Shown here: one piece after another, positions 1-7,914 of the stretch
Position numbering within the stretch: position 1 is the stretch's first letter
Layout: the number at the start of each line of letters is the position of its first letter
DNA from: JAVBMJ01 sp031552535
GTDB taxonomy: Bacteria > Bacteroidota > Bacteroidia > Bacteroidales > Rikenellaceae
Length of the DNA: 40,676 bases
Direction of reading: 5' to 3'
Assembly: GCA_031552535.1 (NCBI GenBank)
Contig: JAVBMJ010000081.1
Coordinates: 1-40,676, forward strand
Made by a program: the position numbers and the translations under genes
Notes under the pieces: generated by a model
Seen by the model: only the letters and a program-made list of their open reading frames with translations
What the model was told of the DNA's origin: nothing
The model's database searches: none

Positions 1-37
1 GTACTTATCCTTTTGCATAACGGTCTGATTCTGACCG

Positions 38-45
38 CAAAACTA
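38..45 (-). promoter_or_regulatory. Possible promoter -7 box for a gene beyond the left edge
   Basis: On the minus strand this reads TAGTTTTG, matching the Bacteroidetes -7 consensus TAnnTTTG. No good -33 TTTG is found 19 bases upstream. Just downstream, in the direction of transcription, is a short inverted repeat (CGGTC at 21-25, GACCG at 33-37). The stretch 1-254 is AT-rich and holds no gene I can support. Confidence 0.25.
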
Positions 46-254
46 ATTTTAAATCCGTTGACTCGAAAAACTCTTGTAACAAATTGAACTTCAACTATTT
101 CAAAGAACTTTTATGAATTTTTAGTGGACACTAATGATATTATATTGCAAAAATATAATTAATTCAAATATTATCAAATACTTTTTGCATCATTACCTAT
201 AACAGCATCTAATAGCGTGTTGCATAGCTACTTGAATGGCGGAACAGATGCCTG

Positions 255-719
255 TCAATACTCCGTTTTGTCTTGCTTTCGCTCCCAGTCCATAAATAAA
301 TTGCCTTGTAGCGGCATGCGGGTCATCTTTACGCTGCGCCGGTCTACCGGCAGGCTTATTTCATCGTATATGAAACTGTCGCTGAAACCTATCCTGGCAG
401 CGTCGGCCCGGTCGTAGCAGTAGTAAATAGCCTTGATATTCGCCCAGTATATGGCTGACAGGCACATCGGGCACGGTTCGCAACTCGTGTATATCACTGC
501 ATTGCCCAGGTGGAAATTTCCCACTGCCTTACATGCTTCCCGTATTGCTACAACCTCGGCATGGGCTGTAGGGTCGTTGGTCGACGTCACTTTGTTGTGC
601 CCCCGGCCGATGATTTTGCCATCGAGGACGACCACAGCCCCGAACGGTCCTCCGTGGTTATTGTTCATCCCGTATGCCCCCTCATCGAAAGCGTATTGCA
701 TATAATCCCTGTGTTCCAT
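255..719 (-). CDS. guaD: Guanine deaminase-like cytidine/deoxycytidylate deaminase family protein
   Basis: A 154-residue zinc-dependent deaminase of the CDA fold, most like small bacterial guanine deaminases of the Bacillus GuaD type, which convert guanine to xanthine in purine salvage. The zinc site is visible: H53-A-E55, with the proton-shuttle Glu, and P82-C83-P-M-C86. The stretch around residues 112-120 (GFSDSFIYDE) and the C-terminal T-E-Y resemble GuaD, in which the C-terminal tail closes the active site. TadA, the tRNA adenosine deaminase, is the alternative; the GuaD-like tail argues against it. It lies 55 bases downstream of radA on the same strand and may be cotranscribed. Substrate is inferred from family resemblance only. 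Confidence 0.85.
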   Translation of the reverse strand: MEHRDYMQYAFDEGAYGMNNNHGGPFGAVVVLDGKIIGRGHNKVTSTNDPTAHAEVVAIREACKAVGNFHLGNAVIYTSCEPCPMCLSAIYWANIKAIYYCYDRADAARIGFSDSFIYDEISLPVDRRSVKMTRMPLQGNLFMDWERKQDKTEY

Positions 720-774
720 AGTAAGTGTGATTTTACTTGAAATGACACAATATTAATGCCGGCATATAAATGCA

Positions 775-2136
775 TTAGAATAAATTCCGCGGAAGCTCGT
801 CGAGGCGATTCACATAGACTATCTCGATGCCTTTCGGCGGATGCGACATATTTTTACGCAGGTATCCCGAGACGATTATTTTTTTAAACCCGAGCCTGGC
901 CGCTTCGCTTATCCGCTGGTCGCTGCGCGGAGCTGGACGCACTTCGCCTGACAATCCTATTTCCGCGGCACAGCACACTCCAGCCGCTATAGGGCGATCA
1001 TAGTACGACGATATGATGGCCGCAACTATCGCCATATCCAATCCTGTGTCGGCTATCTTAAAGCCGCCTGCAAAATTCAAAAACACGTCTTTCGAGAACA
1101 TCTTCATCCCGACCCGCTTTTCAAGCACCGCCAAAAGCATATTAAGACGCTTTAGGTCGAATCCTGTGGCCGAACGTTGTGGAGTGCCGTATGCCGCGTT
1201 GCTTACCAGCGCCTGGGTTTCGATCAGATATGGTCGTATCCCGTCTACAGCCGCCCCGACAGCGATGCCGCTCAGGGGTTCGTCATAGTGCGACAGCAGT
1301 ATCTCCGACGGATTGGCCACCTCCCGGAGCCCCGTCGACAACATTTCGAAAACACCGATCTCAAATGTGGCTCCGAAACGATTTTTTATGCCGCGTAAAA
1401 TTCTGTAAATGTTATTGTTGTCTCCTTCGAACTGGAGCACCACATCGACTATGTGTTCCAATATCTTCGGGCCCGCTATTGATCCATCCTTCGTGATATG
1501 GCCTATGATGAAAACCGAAGTCATCGTGGTTTTAGCAAATTTCAGAAGCGCCGCGGCACACTCGCGTACCTGTGAAACACTGCCGGGCGAAGAGTCGATG
1601 ATCTCGGTGTAGACCGTCTGGATGGAGTCGATTATCAGGATGTCTGGTTTAAGCTCTCCAGCCTGTGAAAGGATATTTTCGAGCAAAGTATCGGCGTACA
1701 CCAGGCAATCTGGATTTGATGCATCGATCCTCGACGCCCGCATTTTAATCTGCTGCGGCGACTCCTCTCCCGACACGTAGAGTGTTTTTAGCCCTGTCGC
1801 CCCGAGTGCCAATTGTAGTGTCAGGGTCGATTTGCCTATGCCCGGCTCGCCTCCCAGCAACACCAGCGATCCGGGAACCAGCCCGCCGCCCAGGACGCGG
1901 TTCACTTCCGCATTGCGTAAATCTATGCGCTGCTGTTGCTCTTGAGTTATCTCCGCTATCGGAACGGGCTTCGCCGCCACGGTGCGCACCATTGCCGCGG
2001 CTCCGTTCGACGGCTCTTTCCGGATGACTTCCTCGGCAAAGGTGTTCCACTCGCCGCACGACGGGCATTTACCCAACCATTTCGGGCTCTCATGTCCGCA
2101 TTCCCGGCAAAAATATGCTTTTTTGACTTTCGACAT
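775..2136 (-). CDS. radA: DNA repair protein RadA
   Basis: A 453-residue RadA (Sms), a RecA-like branch-migration ATPase that acts on recombination intermediates. Domains in order: an N-terminal zinc finger (C10, C13, C24, C27), an ATPase core with Walker A GGEPGIGKST near residues 95-104, the RadA-specific KNRFG motif near residue 251, and a C-terminal Lon-protease-like domain without proteolytic function. Length fits the family (about 450-460). The ATG at 2136 places the zinc finger at the usual distance from the N terminus. It follows rseP on the same strand after 119 bases; no promoter is evident in that gap, so read-through from the upstream cluster is possible. Confidence 0.96.
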   Translation of the reverse strand: MSKVKKAYFCRECGHESPKWLGKCPSCGEWNTFAEEVIRKEPSNGAAAMVRTVAAKPVPIAEITQEQQQRIDLRNAEVNRVLGGGLVPGSLVLLGGEPGIGKSTLTLQLALGATGLKTLYVSGEESPQQIKMRASRIDASNPDCLVYADTLLENILSQAGELKPDILIIDSIQTVYTEIIDSSPGSVSQVRECAAALLKFAKTTMTSVFIIGHITKDGSIAGPKILEHIVDVVLQFEGDNNNIYRILRGIKNRFGATFEIGVFEMLSTGLREVANPSEILLSHYDEPLSGIAVGAAVDGIRPYLIETQALVSNAAYGTPQRSATGFDLKRLNMLLAVLEKRVGMKMFSKDVFLNFAGGFKIADTGLDMAIVAAIISSYYDRPIAAGVCCAAEIGLSGEVRPAPRSDQRISEAARLGFKKIIVSGYLRKNMSHPPKGIEIVYVNRLDELPRNLF

Positions 2137-2255
2137 ATTGTCTTAATTTATTCATTTTCGGCATGGTCCTGTATGGAAAACCGATCCGGAGCAAACACTA
2201 CGGATGAACACAATGCCAAGCGTATCGAATGTACAAAGAGCCGGGCTCGTGAAAG

Positions 2256-3587
2256 TTATTTTATAAAAAAGCGGTATATGTCGTTTCCTGTAGCGTAAAT
2301 AATAAGCGACATGACGATGATCAATCCTACCCATTGGGCGTATTCCATAAACCGGTCGCTCGGTTTGCGCCGCGTTACGACCTCGTATAAAAGGAACAGG
2401 ACATGACCGCCGTCGAGCATCGGGATCGGCAGAATGTTCATCACCGCCAGCACTATCGACAGGAATGCCGTGATGCGCCAGAACCCGTACCAGTCCCAAT
2501 GGCCGGGGAATATGCTGCCTATCGAGATCACGCCGCCGAGAGATTTGTAGGCGCCGGTCTCGGGCCTGATTATCATTTTCACCTGTTTCCAGTAGTTACC
2601 TATCTCTTCGCCGGTACGTGCAAATGCAGCGGGAATCGACTCCCAGAACGTGTATTTTTCCGTATGCAGAGGGATCAGTTCGTTGAATAGAGTTATTCCG
2701 ACCCCGATACGCCCTTCGCCGTCGAGAGTTACATCCAACGTCTTGCGGATTGCAATACCCGCCGAGTCGCGTCCCACGGTAAGGGCGATCAGGCTGCCCT
2801 TCATTGTCTGAAATGCCTCCAGATATCTCTCCACGTCATATTTCGCTTCACCATTCAGTGCAACGATGGTGTCGCCGGCCATAAAGCCCGCTCCGGCGGC
2901 CGCCATGCCCGGCGTAACCTCCTTGATTATGCACGGCATGCGCGGCGAGATAAAGTCCTTGCTGTCTATAAGCAGCGGACGGTATTCGTCCGTTATGTAC
3001 ACGTCACACATCTTGCCATTACGTTCCACACTAACCTTAAAGGCGTTGTCGATAACAAGAGCCGCGAGCAGCTTCGTAAAGTCATCATAACGTTTCCCGT
3101 CTACTTCAAGCAGTATGTCGCCGTCTTCGAATCCTATCTCGTGTCCCAGTTCGTTGAACGTGTAACCGAACTTCATCTCTTCGGGCGTGTAATAACTCTT
3201 GCCCCACGCATAATTCATGCCCGTGTAGATACACAGGGCCAGGACGACATTCATCGTCACACCGCCAACCATCACCAACAGGCGCTGCCACGCCGGTTTC
3301 GAACGGAATTCGTCCGGTTTGGCCGGCTGCTTCATCTGTTCCAGGTCCATCGACTCGTCGATCATGCCGGCAATCTTGACATACCCTCCGAACGGGATCC
3401 AGCCTATACCATATTCTGTGCCTTTATATTTGAATTTAAGTAGCGAAAACCACGGGTCGAAAAAAAGATAGAATTTCTCCACGCGTATGCCGAACATCCG
3501 TGCGAACATAAAATGACCCAACTCGTGGATTATAACCAGCAGCGAGAAACTCGCTATGAATTGCAGAATTTTAATTACTATTTCCAT
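2256..3587 (-). CDS. rseP: RIP metalloprotease RseP (site-2 protease)
   Basis: A 443-residue intramembrane zinc metalloprotease. In the best studied relatives it cuts anti-sigma factors within the membrane after a first cut in the periplasm. The zinc motif HELGH is at residues 21-25 in the first hydrophobic segment; the third zinc ligand motif (NILPIPMLDGGH) is near residues 390-400, and hydrophobic helices surround it. Between them are two PDZ-like regions with GDILLEVDG and GDTIVALNG turns. It starts 10 bases after dxr, an arrangement shared by many bacteria. The sequence gives no hint of its particular substrate here. Confidence 0.95.
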   Translation of the reverse strand: MEIVIKILQFIASFSLLVIIHELGHFMFARMFGIRVEKFYLFFDPWFSLLKFKYKGTEYGIGWIPFGGYVKIAGMIDESMDLEQMKQPAKPDEFRSKPAWQRLLVMVGGVTMNVVLALCIYTGMNYAWGKSYYTPEEMKFGYTFNELGHEIGFEDGDILLEVDGKRYDDFTKLLAALVIDNAFKVSVERNGKMCDVYITDEYRPLLIDSKDFISPRMPCIIKEVTPGMAAAGAGFMAGDTIVALNGEAKYDVERYLEAFQTMKGSLIALTVGRDSAGIAIRKTLDVTLDGEGRIGVGITLFNELIPLHTEKYTFWESIPAAFARTGEEIGNYWKQVKMIIRPETGAYKSLGGVISIGSIFPGHWDWYGFWRITAFLSIVLAVMNILPIPMLDGGHVLFLLYEVVTRRKPSDRFMEYAQWVGLIIVMSLIIYATGNDIYRFFIK

Positions 3588-3597
3588 CGTATTGTTT

Positions 3598-4755
3598 TTA
3601 TCCTATATGTTTTAGAGCCAACTCCCTCGACTCGCTATTGCTTTGCGCCAGGTCGTCGAGCGATGGCGAAGAGACAAAGGTAGCTTCGGCGAGGCACTTT
3701 TCCAATACCTTCGCAATGTCTGTGAATGCAATCCTTCCGTTAAGGAACGAGGCGACGGCCACTTCGTTGGCTCCGTTTAGCACACATGCCGTGTTGCCGC
3801 CGCGCCTGAGCGCTTCAAATGCCAGTTCCAGACAGGGGTAGCGCCTCATGTCTACGGGCAGGAACGTCAATTCACCACACTCCATGAAATTGAAGCGGCG
3901 GCTTACCTCGGGCAATGGGAACCGGTGGGGATATGTGAGGGCGTACTGTATCGGCAGGCGCATGTCGGGGGTACCCAGTTGGGCCTTGATCGCCCCGTCG
4001 GCGAACTCCACCATGGAATGCACTATGGACTGCGGATGTATAAGAACTTCTATTTTTGAAAGCGGAGCCCCGAACAGGTGGTGCGCCTCGATAACCTCGA
4101 AGCCCTTGTTGAGCATCGTCGCCGAATCTATGGTTATTTTGTTGCCCATCTTCCAATTCGGATGGTTGAGGGCGCTTTCGACCGACACGGAAGCCAGTTC
4201 CTCCATAGGGGTGTTCCTGAAAGGGCCTCCCGATGCGGTGAGTATGATCTTATCGTACGGGCTGACCTCTCCGGCAAGGCACTGGAATATAGCCGAGTGC
4301 TCCGAGTCTATCGGCACTATCGGCAGACGGCGCTCCATAGCCTTGCGCATGACTATATCACCGGCCACGACCAGCGACTCCTTATTAGCCAGTGCCACCT
4401 TTTTCCCGGCATCGAGGGCGCTCACCGTAGGCCCCAGGCCTGCGTAACCCACCAGTGCATTAACTACCGTATCTACGCCATCTCCGCGAACCACCTGCAG
4501 TATGGCATCTTCGCCCGCATAAACTTTAACCAATGTTCCCGACAGCGCCTCCTTCAGGTCGGCATAATGATTTTTCGATGCTATTACCACAGCATCCGGC
4601 TCGAACTCCAACGCCTGTTGCGCCAGTTTACGCCACGAACCGTTGGCCGTCAGCACCGTCGCTTCGAAAAGTTCGCGGTTATGCCTTATCACGTCGAGTG
4701 TCTGCTCGCCTATCGACCCGGTCGATCCCAGGATGGCTATTCTTTGTCTTCCCAT
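3598..4755 (-). CDS. dxr: 1-deoxy-D-xylulose 5-phosphate reductoisomerase
   Basis: A 385-residue Dxr (IspC), which converts DXP to 2-C-methyl-D-erythritol 4-phosphate with NADPH, the committed step of the MEP isoprenoid pathway. The NADPH-binding GSTGSIG lies at residues 10-16. Active-site motifs are present: NKES in the middle, the substrate/metal region IDSEHSAIFQ, and SGGPF shortly after. Length is typical. The start is 2 bases after the stop of the M23 peptidase gene and the stop is 10 bases before rseP, so these three genes form a tight operon. Confidence 0.97.
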   Translation of the reverse strand: MGRQRIAILGSTGSIGEQTLDVIRHNRELFEATVLTANGSWRKLAQQALEFEPDAVVIASKNHYADLKEALSGTLVKVYAGEDAILQVVRGDGVDTVVNALVGYAGLGPTVSALDAGKKVALANKESLVVAGDIVMRKAMERRLPIVPIDSEHSAIFQCLAGEVSPYDKIILTASGGPFRNTPMEELASVSVESALNHPNWKMGNKITIDSATMLNKGFEVIEAHHLFGAPLSKIEVLIHPQSIVHSMVEFADGAIKAQLGTPDMRLPIQYALTYPHRFPLPEVSRRFNFMECGELTFLPVDMRRYPCLELAFEALRRGGNTACVLNGANEVAVASFLNGRIAFTDIAKVLEKCLAEATFVSSPSLDDLAQSNSESRELALKHIG

Positions 4756-4757
4756 TT

Positions 4758-5630
4758 CTAAAATGCAATATACCCCTTCGGATCCACCGGTGTGCCGTTA
4801 TACCATAACTCAAATACCAGCAATCCCTTGCTCTTCTCTCCTGCCACACCCTCTCCCGTATATCCTATCGCCTCTCCGGCTTTTACCCGTGATCCCACGC
4901 CACGTAGTGACTGGAAGCTGTTGCGGTATATCGACACCAGATTGGAATTATGTTGCAATTGTATAACATAGCCATTGTCCGGGGTCCATTCCGACGAGAT
5001 TACCGTTCCGTCGGCTACGGCGATTACCTGCTGGTTGGATGCAGCGGTTATACCCACTCCGAAACGATTCTCTTTGGGATTAAATTCAGTTACGATTACT
5101 CCTTTTACCGGAGCAAGAAGTTCGATCCCGGTGCGTGAGCTCCGGCGCTGCCTGGCGTGCTCGCTCAGGCTGTATGGCCCCGAACCCTCCATCTGGGCGC
5201 GTAAAAGCGAGTCTTCACGGTTGGGTGCCACCCGCTCCGATTGTATAGCCCTCAAAGAATCGCCGCTCTGGGCCGGGTTGCGGACAACAGGGGTTTTGCC
5301 CTCCATTATCAATGATACATTGTCGCAGTAGAGCTGCATGTACTGCATCTCTTTCTCCATCGAATCGAGCCGGAGAATATTTTGTAACAACATTTCTCGT
5401 GATTTGTTGCCTGGATAGCCCGGAATAAGGTCGAGCACCGGAGTATAGGCCACCGTAAAGAGAATTATGACAAACAGCAGCAATATCAACGCCAGCAATC
5501 CGGCCAATGCCCTCAGCGGACTTATATGCATATACCATATTTCCTGGTCGTTATGCTGGTCACGAATGCTCAACCGATGCTTTTCATTGAGGTGTTGCAG
5601 AAAATAGACGTAATTATGTTTGGATTTCAT
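4758..5630 (-). CDS. Membrane-anchored M23 family metallopeptidase
   Basis: About 290 residues. An N-terminal cytoplasmic stretch is followed by one hydrophobic segment (LAGLLALILLLFVIILF, near residues 42-58), a region with coiled-coil tendency, and a C-terminal M23/LytM-like domain (GVIVTEFNPK, then VIAVADGTVISSEW, ending with LLVFELWYNGTPVDP). The usual HxH of active LytM peptidases is replaced by FELW, so it may be a non-catalytic regulator or scaffold of peptidoglycan hydrolases. A longer frame runs upstream to 5720. I chose the ATG at 5630 because a promoter -7 box at 5693-5700 lies inside that extension and the extension does not look like protein. It is first in an operon with dxr and rseP. 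Confidence 0.85.
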   Translation of the reverse strand: MKSKHNYVYFLQHLNEKHRLSIRDQHNDQEIWYMHISPLRALAGLLALILLLFVIILFTVAYTPVLDLIPGYPGNKSREMLLQNILRLDSMEKEMQYMQLYCDNVSLIMEGKTPVVRNPAQSGDSLRAIQSERVAPNREDSLLRAQMEGSGPYSLSEHARQRRSSRTGIELLAPVKGVIVTEFNPKENRFGVGITAASNQQVIAVADGTVISSEWTPDNGYVIQLQHNSNLVSIYRNSFQSLRGVGSRVKAGEAIGYTGEGVAGEKSKGLLVFELWYNGTPVDPKGYIAF

Positions 5631-5692
5631 AGTCTGATATCTAAATAAGTCACGTTGGGCACCATATATACCACACATGTAGAATAGATACA

Positions 5693-5700
5693 CAAATGTA
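5693..5700 (-). promoter_or_regulatory. -7 box of the M23 peptidase-dxr-rseP operon
   Basis: Minus-strand TACATTTG matches TAnnTTTG. Transcription would start near 5686, leaving a leader of about 56 bases before the ATG at 5630. No good -33 TTTG is seen at 19 bases. The site decides the start-codon choice for the peptidase. Confidence 0.5.
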
Positions 5701-5762
5701 CTCCTTTTAACCGGAATCATTTCCCGCTCCGGTTAAACTTTACAGAAAAAACACATATTAAG

Positions 5763-5793
5763 TTTCTAAAGTAGTTTAATAACGATACTTTTG
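5763..5793 (+). promoter_or_regulatory. Promoter of the nucleotidyltransferase-galM-symporter unit
   Basis: A TTTC (-33-like, 5763-5766) is followed after exactly 19 bases by TACTTTTG (5786-5793), a perfect -7 box. A second match, TATATTTG at 5805-5812, lacks a partner. The leader to the ATG at 5857 would be about 57 bases. It is divergent from the peptidase promoter about 90 bases away. Confidence 0.6.
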
Positions 5794-5856
5794 TGCCATG
5801 TTTGTATATTTGTGCAATTGCAAAAATAAATCAACTGTAAAATATATTTTAAGATC

Positions 5857-6768
5857 ATGATCAAACCTTCATTATTGGTACTTGCAGCCGGTATGGGCTC
5901 GCGCTACGGCTCTTTGAAACAGATGGACGGCATAGGCCCGAACAACGAAGCCATTATCGACTATTCGGTTTATGACGCCATACGGGCCGGATTCGGCAAA
6001 GTGGTGTTTGTGATACGCCACAGTTTCGAGAAAGAGTTCCGCGAAATATTCAATACCGAACGTTTCGGCGGTAAGATCGGGGTGGAATTCGTATTCCAGG
6101 AACTCGACAGCCTGCCGGAGGGATTCACCGTGCCGGAAGGTCGTGTAAAACCATGGGGCACCAACCATGCCATGTTGATGGCTCGCGGAGTTATCAACGA
6201 GCCTTTTGCCATAATCAATGCCGACGATTTTTACGGGGCCAATGCATATATTGAAATGGCCAGGTATCTTACCGGCCTCGAAGGCAGCCGCAACCACTAT
6301 TGCATGGTCGGTTACGAGTTGTCGAAAACGTTGTCGGAACATGGTACCGTGTCGCGCGGGGTATGCGAAACCAATGACGGTGGGTATCTTACGCGCATTA
6401 CCGAACACCTGAAAATTTCGCGCGAAAACGGACGGATAGTCTCTAACGACGAGGTCAACGGTTACCAGATACTGCCTGATAACACTCCCGTGTCGATGAA
6501 TATGTTCGGTTTCACACCCGATTATTTCGACTATTCGGCCGATTATTTTGTGGATTTCCTTAAGAAGAATGCCGATAATCTGAAAGCCGAATTTTTTACC
6601 GGCTTCATGATCAACCACCTTATCGCAACCAAAACGGCGGACATGAAGGTCCTTTCCACCGGTGCCAGCTGGTTCGGCGTGACTTACAAAGAGGATAAGC
6701 CTATGGTCGAGCGCAATCTCAGGGAGTTGATCGACGCCGGGGTTTATCCCGAACAACTATGGAAATAG
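5857..6768 (+). CDS. Sugar nucleotidyltransferase family protein
   Basis: A 303-residue protein of the NTP-transferase (GT-A like) fold. The nucleotide-binding signature LAAGMGSRYGSLKQMD is at residues 8-23, and a metal-binding NADDFYG is near residue 121. Such proteins transfer a nucleotidyl group to a sugar phosphate. The exact substrate cannot be read from sequence. Bacteroidetes often carry this gene beside sugar catabolic genes; here galM overlaps its last 10 bases and a sugar symporter follows, so a role in hexose use or activation is likely. It begins a unit with its own promoter at 5763-5793. Confidence 0.85.
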   Translation: MIKPSLLVLAAGMGSRYGSLKQMDGIGPNNEAIIDYSVYDAIRAGFGKVVFVIRHSFEKEFREIFNTERFGGKIGVEFVFQELDSLPEGFTVPEGRVKPWGTNHAMLMARGVINEPFAIINADDFYGANAYIEMARYLTGLEGSRNHYCMVGYELSKTLSEHGTVSRGVCETNDGGYLTRITEHLKISRENGRIVSNDEVNGYQILPDNTPVSMNMFGFTPDYFDYSADYFVDFLKKNADNLKAEFFTGFMINHLIATKTADMKVLSTGASWFGVTYKEDKPMVERNLRELIDAGVYPEQLWK

Positions 6769-7808
6769 AGCAGAACATCTGGGGATTTACGCCGGATGGC
6801 GAAGTGGTTGTCTTGTATACGATGCGCAATCGTGGCGGGGCTTATGTGCGGTTGACGAATATCGGCGCGGCGATAGTCGCTATAGGAGTACCGGGACGCG
6901 ACGGGTCGGTCGAAGATGTCGTTCTGGGGTATAACGACTGGAAAAGTTATATTTCCGATGCGCCGGCCATGGGAAAAAGTGTGGGCCGCTACGCCAACCG
7001 CATTGCTGGCGGACGATTCTCCCTCAATGGTGTGGAATACAATCTGCCTGTCAACAATGGGCGTAACCATCTTCACGGAGGACCCGCCGGATTCGGCAAC
7101 AGATTGTGGGGATCACGTGTGGAGACCGACCGGGTGGTCTTTTCGTTGGTGAGTCCCGACGGCGACCAGGGATATCCGGCGGAACTGGGTGTGGAAGTGG
7201 TTTACGACTGGAGTGACGACAATGAGCTTGAAATAGGATTTTATGCCCGCTGCGACGGCGACACGGTGGTGAACCTTACCAACCATGCTTATTTCAACCT
7301 GCGCGGTGAAGGGTCGGGTAGTGTCCTTGGGCAGTTGTTGCAACTTAATGCTTCGAACTATCTGCCTACCGACGAAGGGCAGATCCCCACGGGCGTAGTG
7401 GCTCCGGTGGCGGATACCCCGATGGATTTTCGTGAAGCGAAGGAGATCGGGCGTGATATCGGGGCCGGGTTCGATGCGTTGCGTATAGGCACGGGCTACG
7501 ACCATTGCTGGGTGGTGGCCGGTTGGCAGAAAGGCGAACTGGCGGAGGTCGGATCGCTCTATGACCCGGTGAGTGGCCGCAGGATGACTGTGTTTTCAAC
7601 GCAGCCGGGAGTGCAGGTATATTCGGGGAACTGGCTTTCGGGTGCTCCTATGGGTAAAGGAGGGCGGCGGTATGGCAACCGGGATGGGGTAGCGATAGAG
7701 TGCCAGGGATTTCCAGACGCCCCAAACCGGCCGGGATTCCCATCCCAGGTGTTGACGGCGGGCGAAATTTACAACGAGAGGATCATTTACAGGTTCGATG
7801 TAGTGTGA
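6759..7808 (+). CDS. galM: Aldose 1-epimerase (mutarotase)
   Basis: A 349-residue galactose mutarotase-like enzyme that interconverts alpha and beta anomers of aldoses such as galactose and glucose. The substrate-binding NHLHGG (residues 99-104), the catalytic-His motif TNHAYFNL (near 179-186), and the catalytic-Glu region AIECQGFPDAPN near the C terminus are all present. It has no signal peptide, so it is cytoplasmic. Its ATG lies inside the end of the upstream gene (ATGGAAATAG), a 10-base overlap typical of translational coupling. A sodium/sugar symporter follows after 106 bases. Confidence 0.95.
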   Translation: MEIEQNIWGFTPDGEVVVLYTMRNRGGAYVRLTNIGAAIVAIGVPGRDGSVEDVVLGYNDWKSYISDAPAMGKSVGRYANRIAGGRFSLNGVEYNLPVNNGRNHLHGGPAGFGNRLWGSRVETDRVVFSLVSPDGDQGYPAELGVEVVYDWSDDNELEIGFYARCDGDTVVNLTNHAYFNLRGEGSGSVLGQLLQLNASNYLPTDEGQIPTGVVAPVADTPMDFREAKEIGRDIGAGFDALRIGTGYDHCWVVAGWQKGELAEVGSLYDPVSGRRMTVFSTQPGVQVYSGNWLSGAPMGKGGRRYGNRDGVAIECQGFPDAPNRPGFPSQVLTAGEIYNERIIYRFDVV

Positions 7809-7822
7809 TATTGTTTTATGCG

Positions 7823-7836
7823 TCGCTTATAAGCGA
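7823..7836. promoter_or_regulatory. 14-base perfect palindrome between galM and the symporter gene
   Basis: TCGCTTATAAGCGA is fully self-complementary with no spacer. It begins 15 bases after the galM stop and ends 78 bases before the symporter start. It could be a repressor or activator site for separate control of the transporter; no promoter was recognised nearby. Confidence 0.35.
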
Positions 7837-7914
7837 TGACAGACAGGTATCTCCTCGCTACAGGACCGGCAAACGATGTCCTAAACAACCAAACTAACCA
7901 AATAACAGATCGGC

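Noticed and set aside
181..199. An 18 of 19 match between 181-199 and 31810-31828 (CTTTTTxCATCATTACCTA).
   Set aside because: A rough count shows such a near-match is not surprising in 40 kb of partly AT-rich DNA, and similarity beyond it is patchy.
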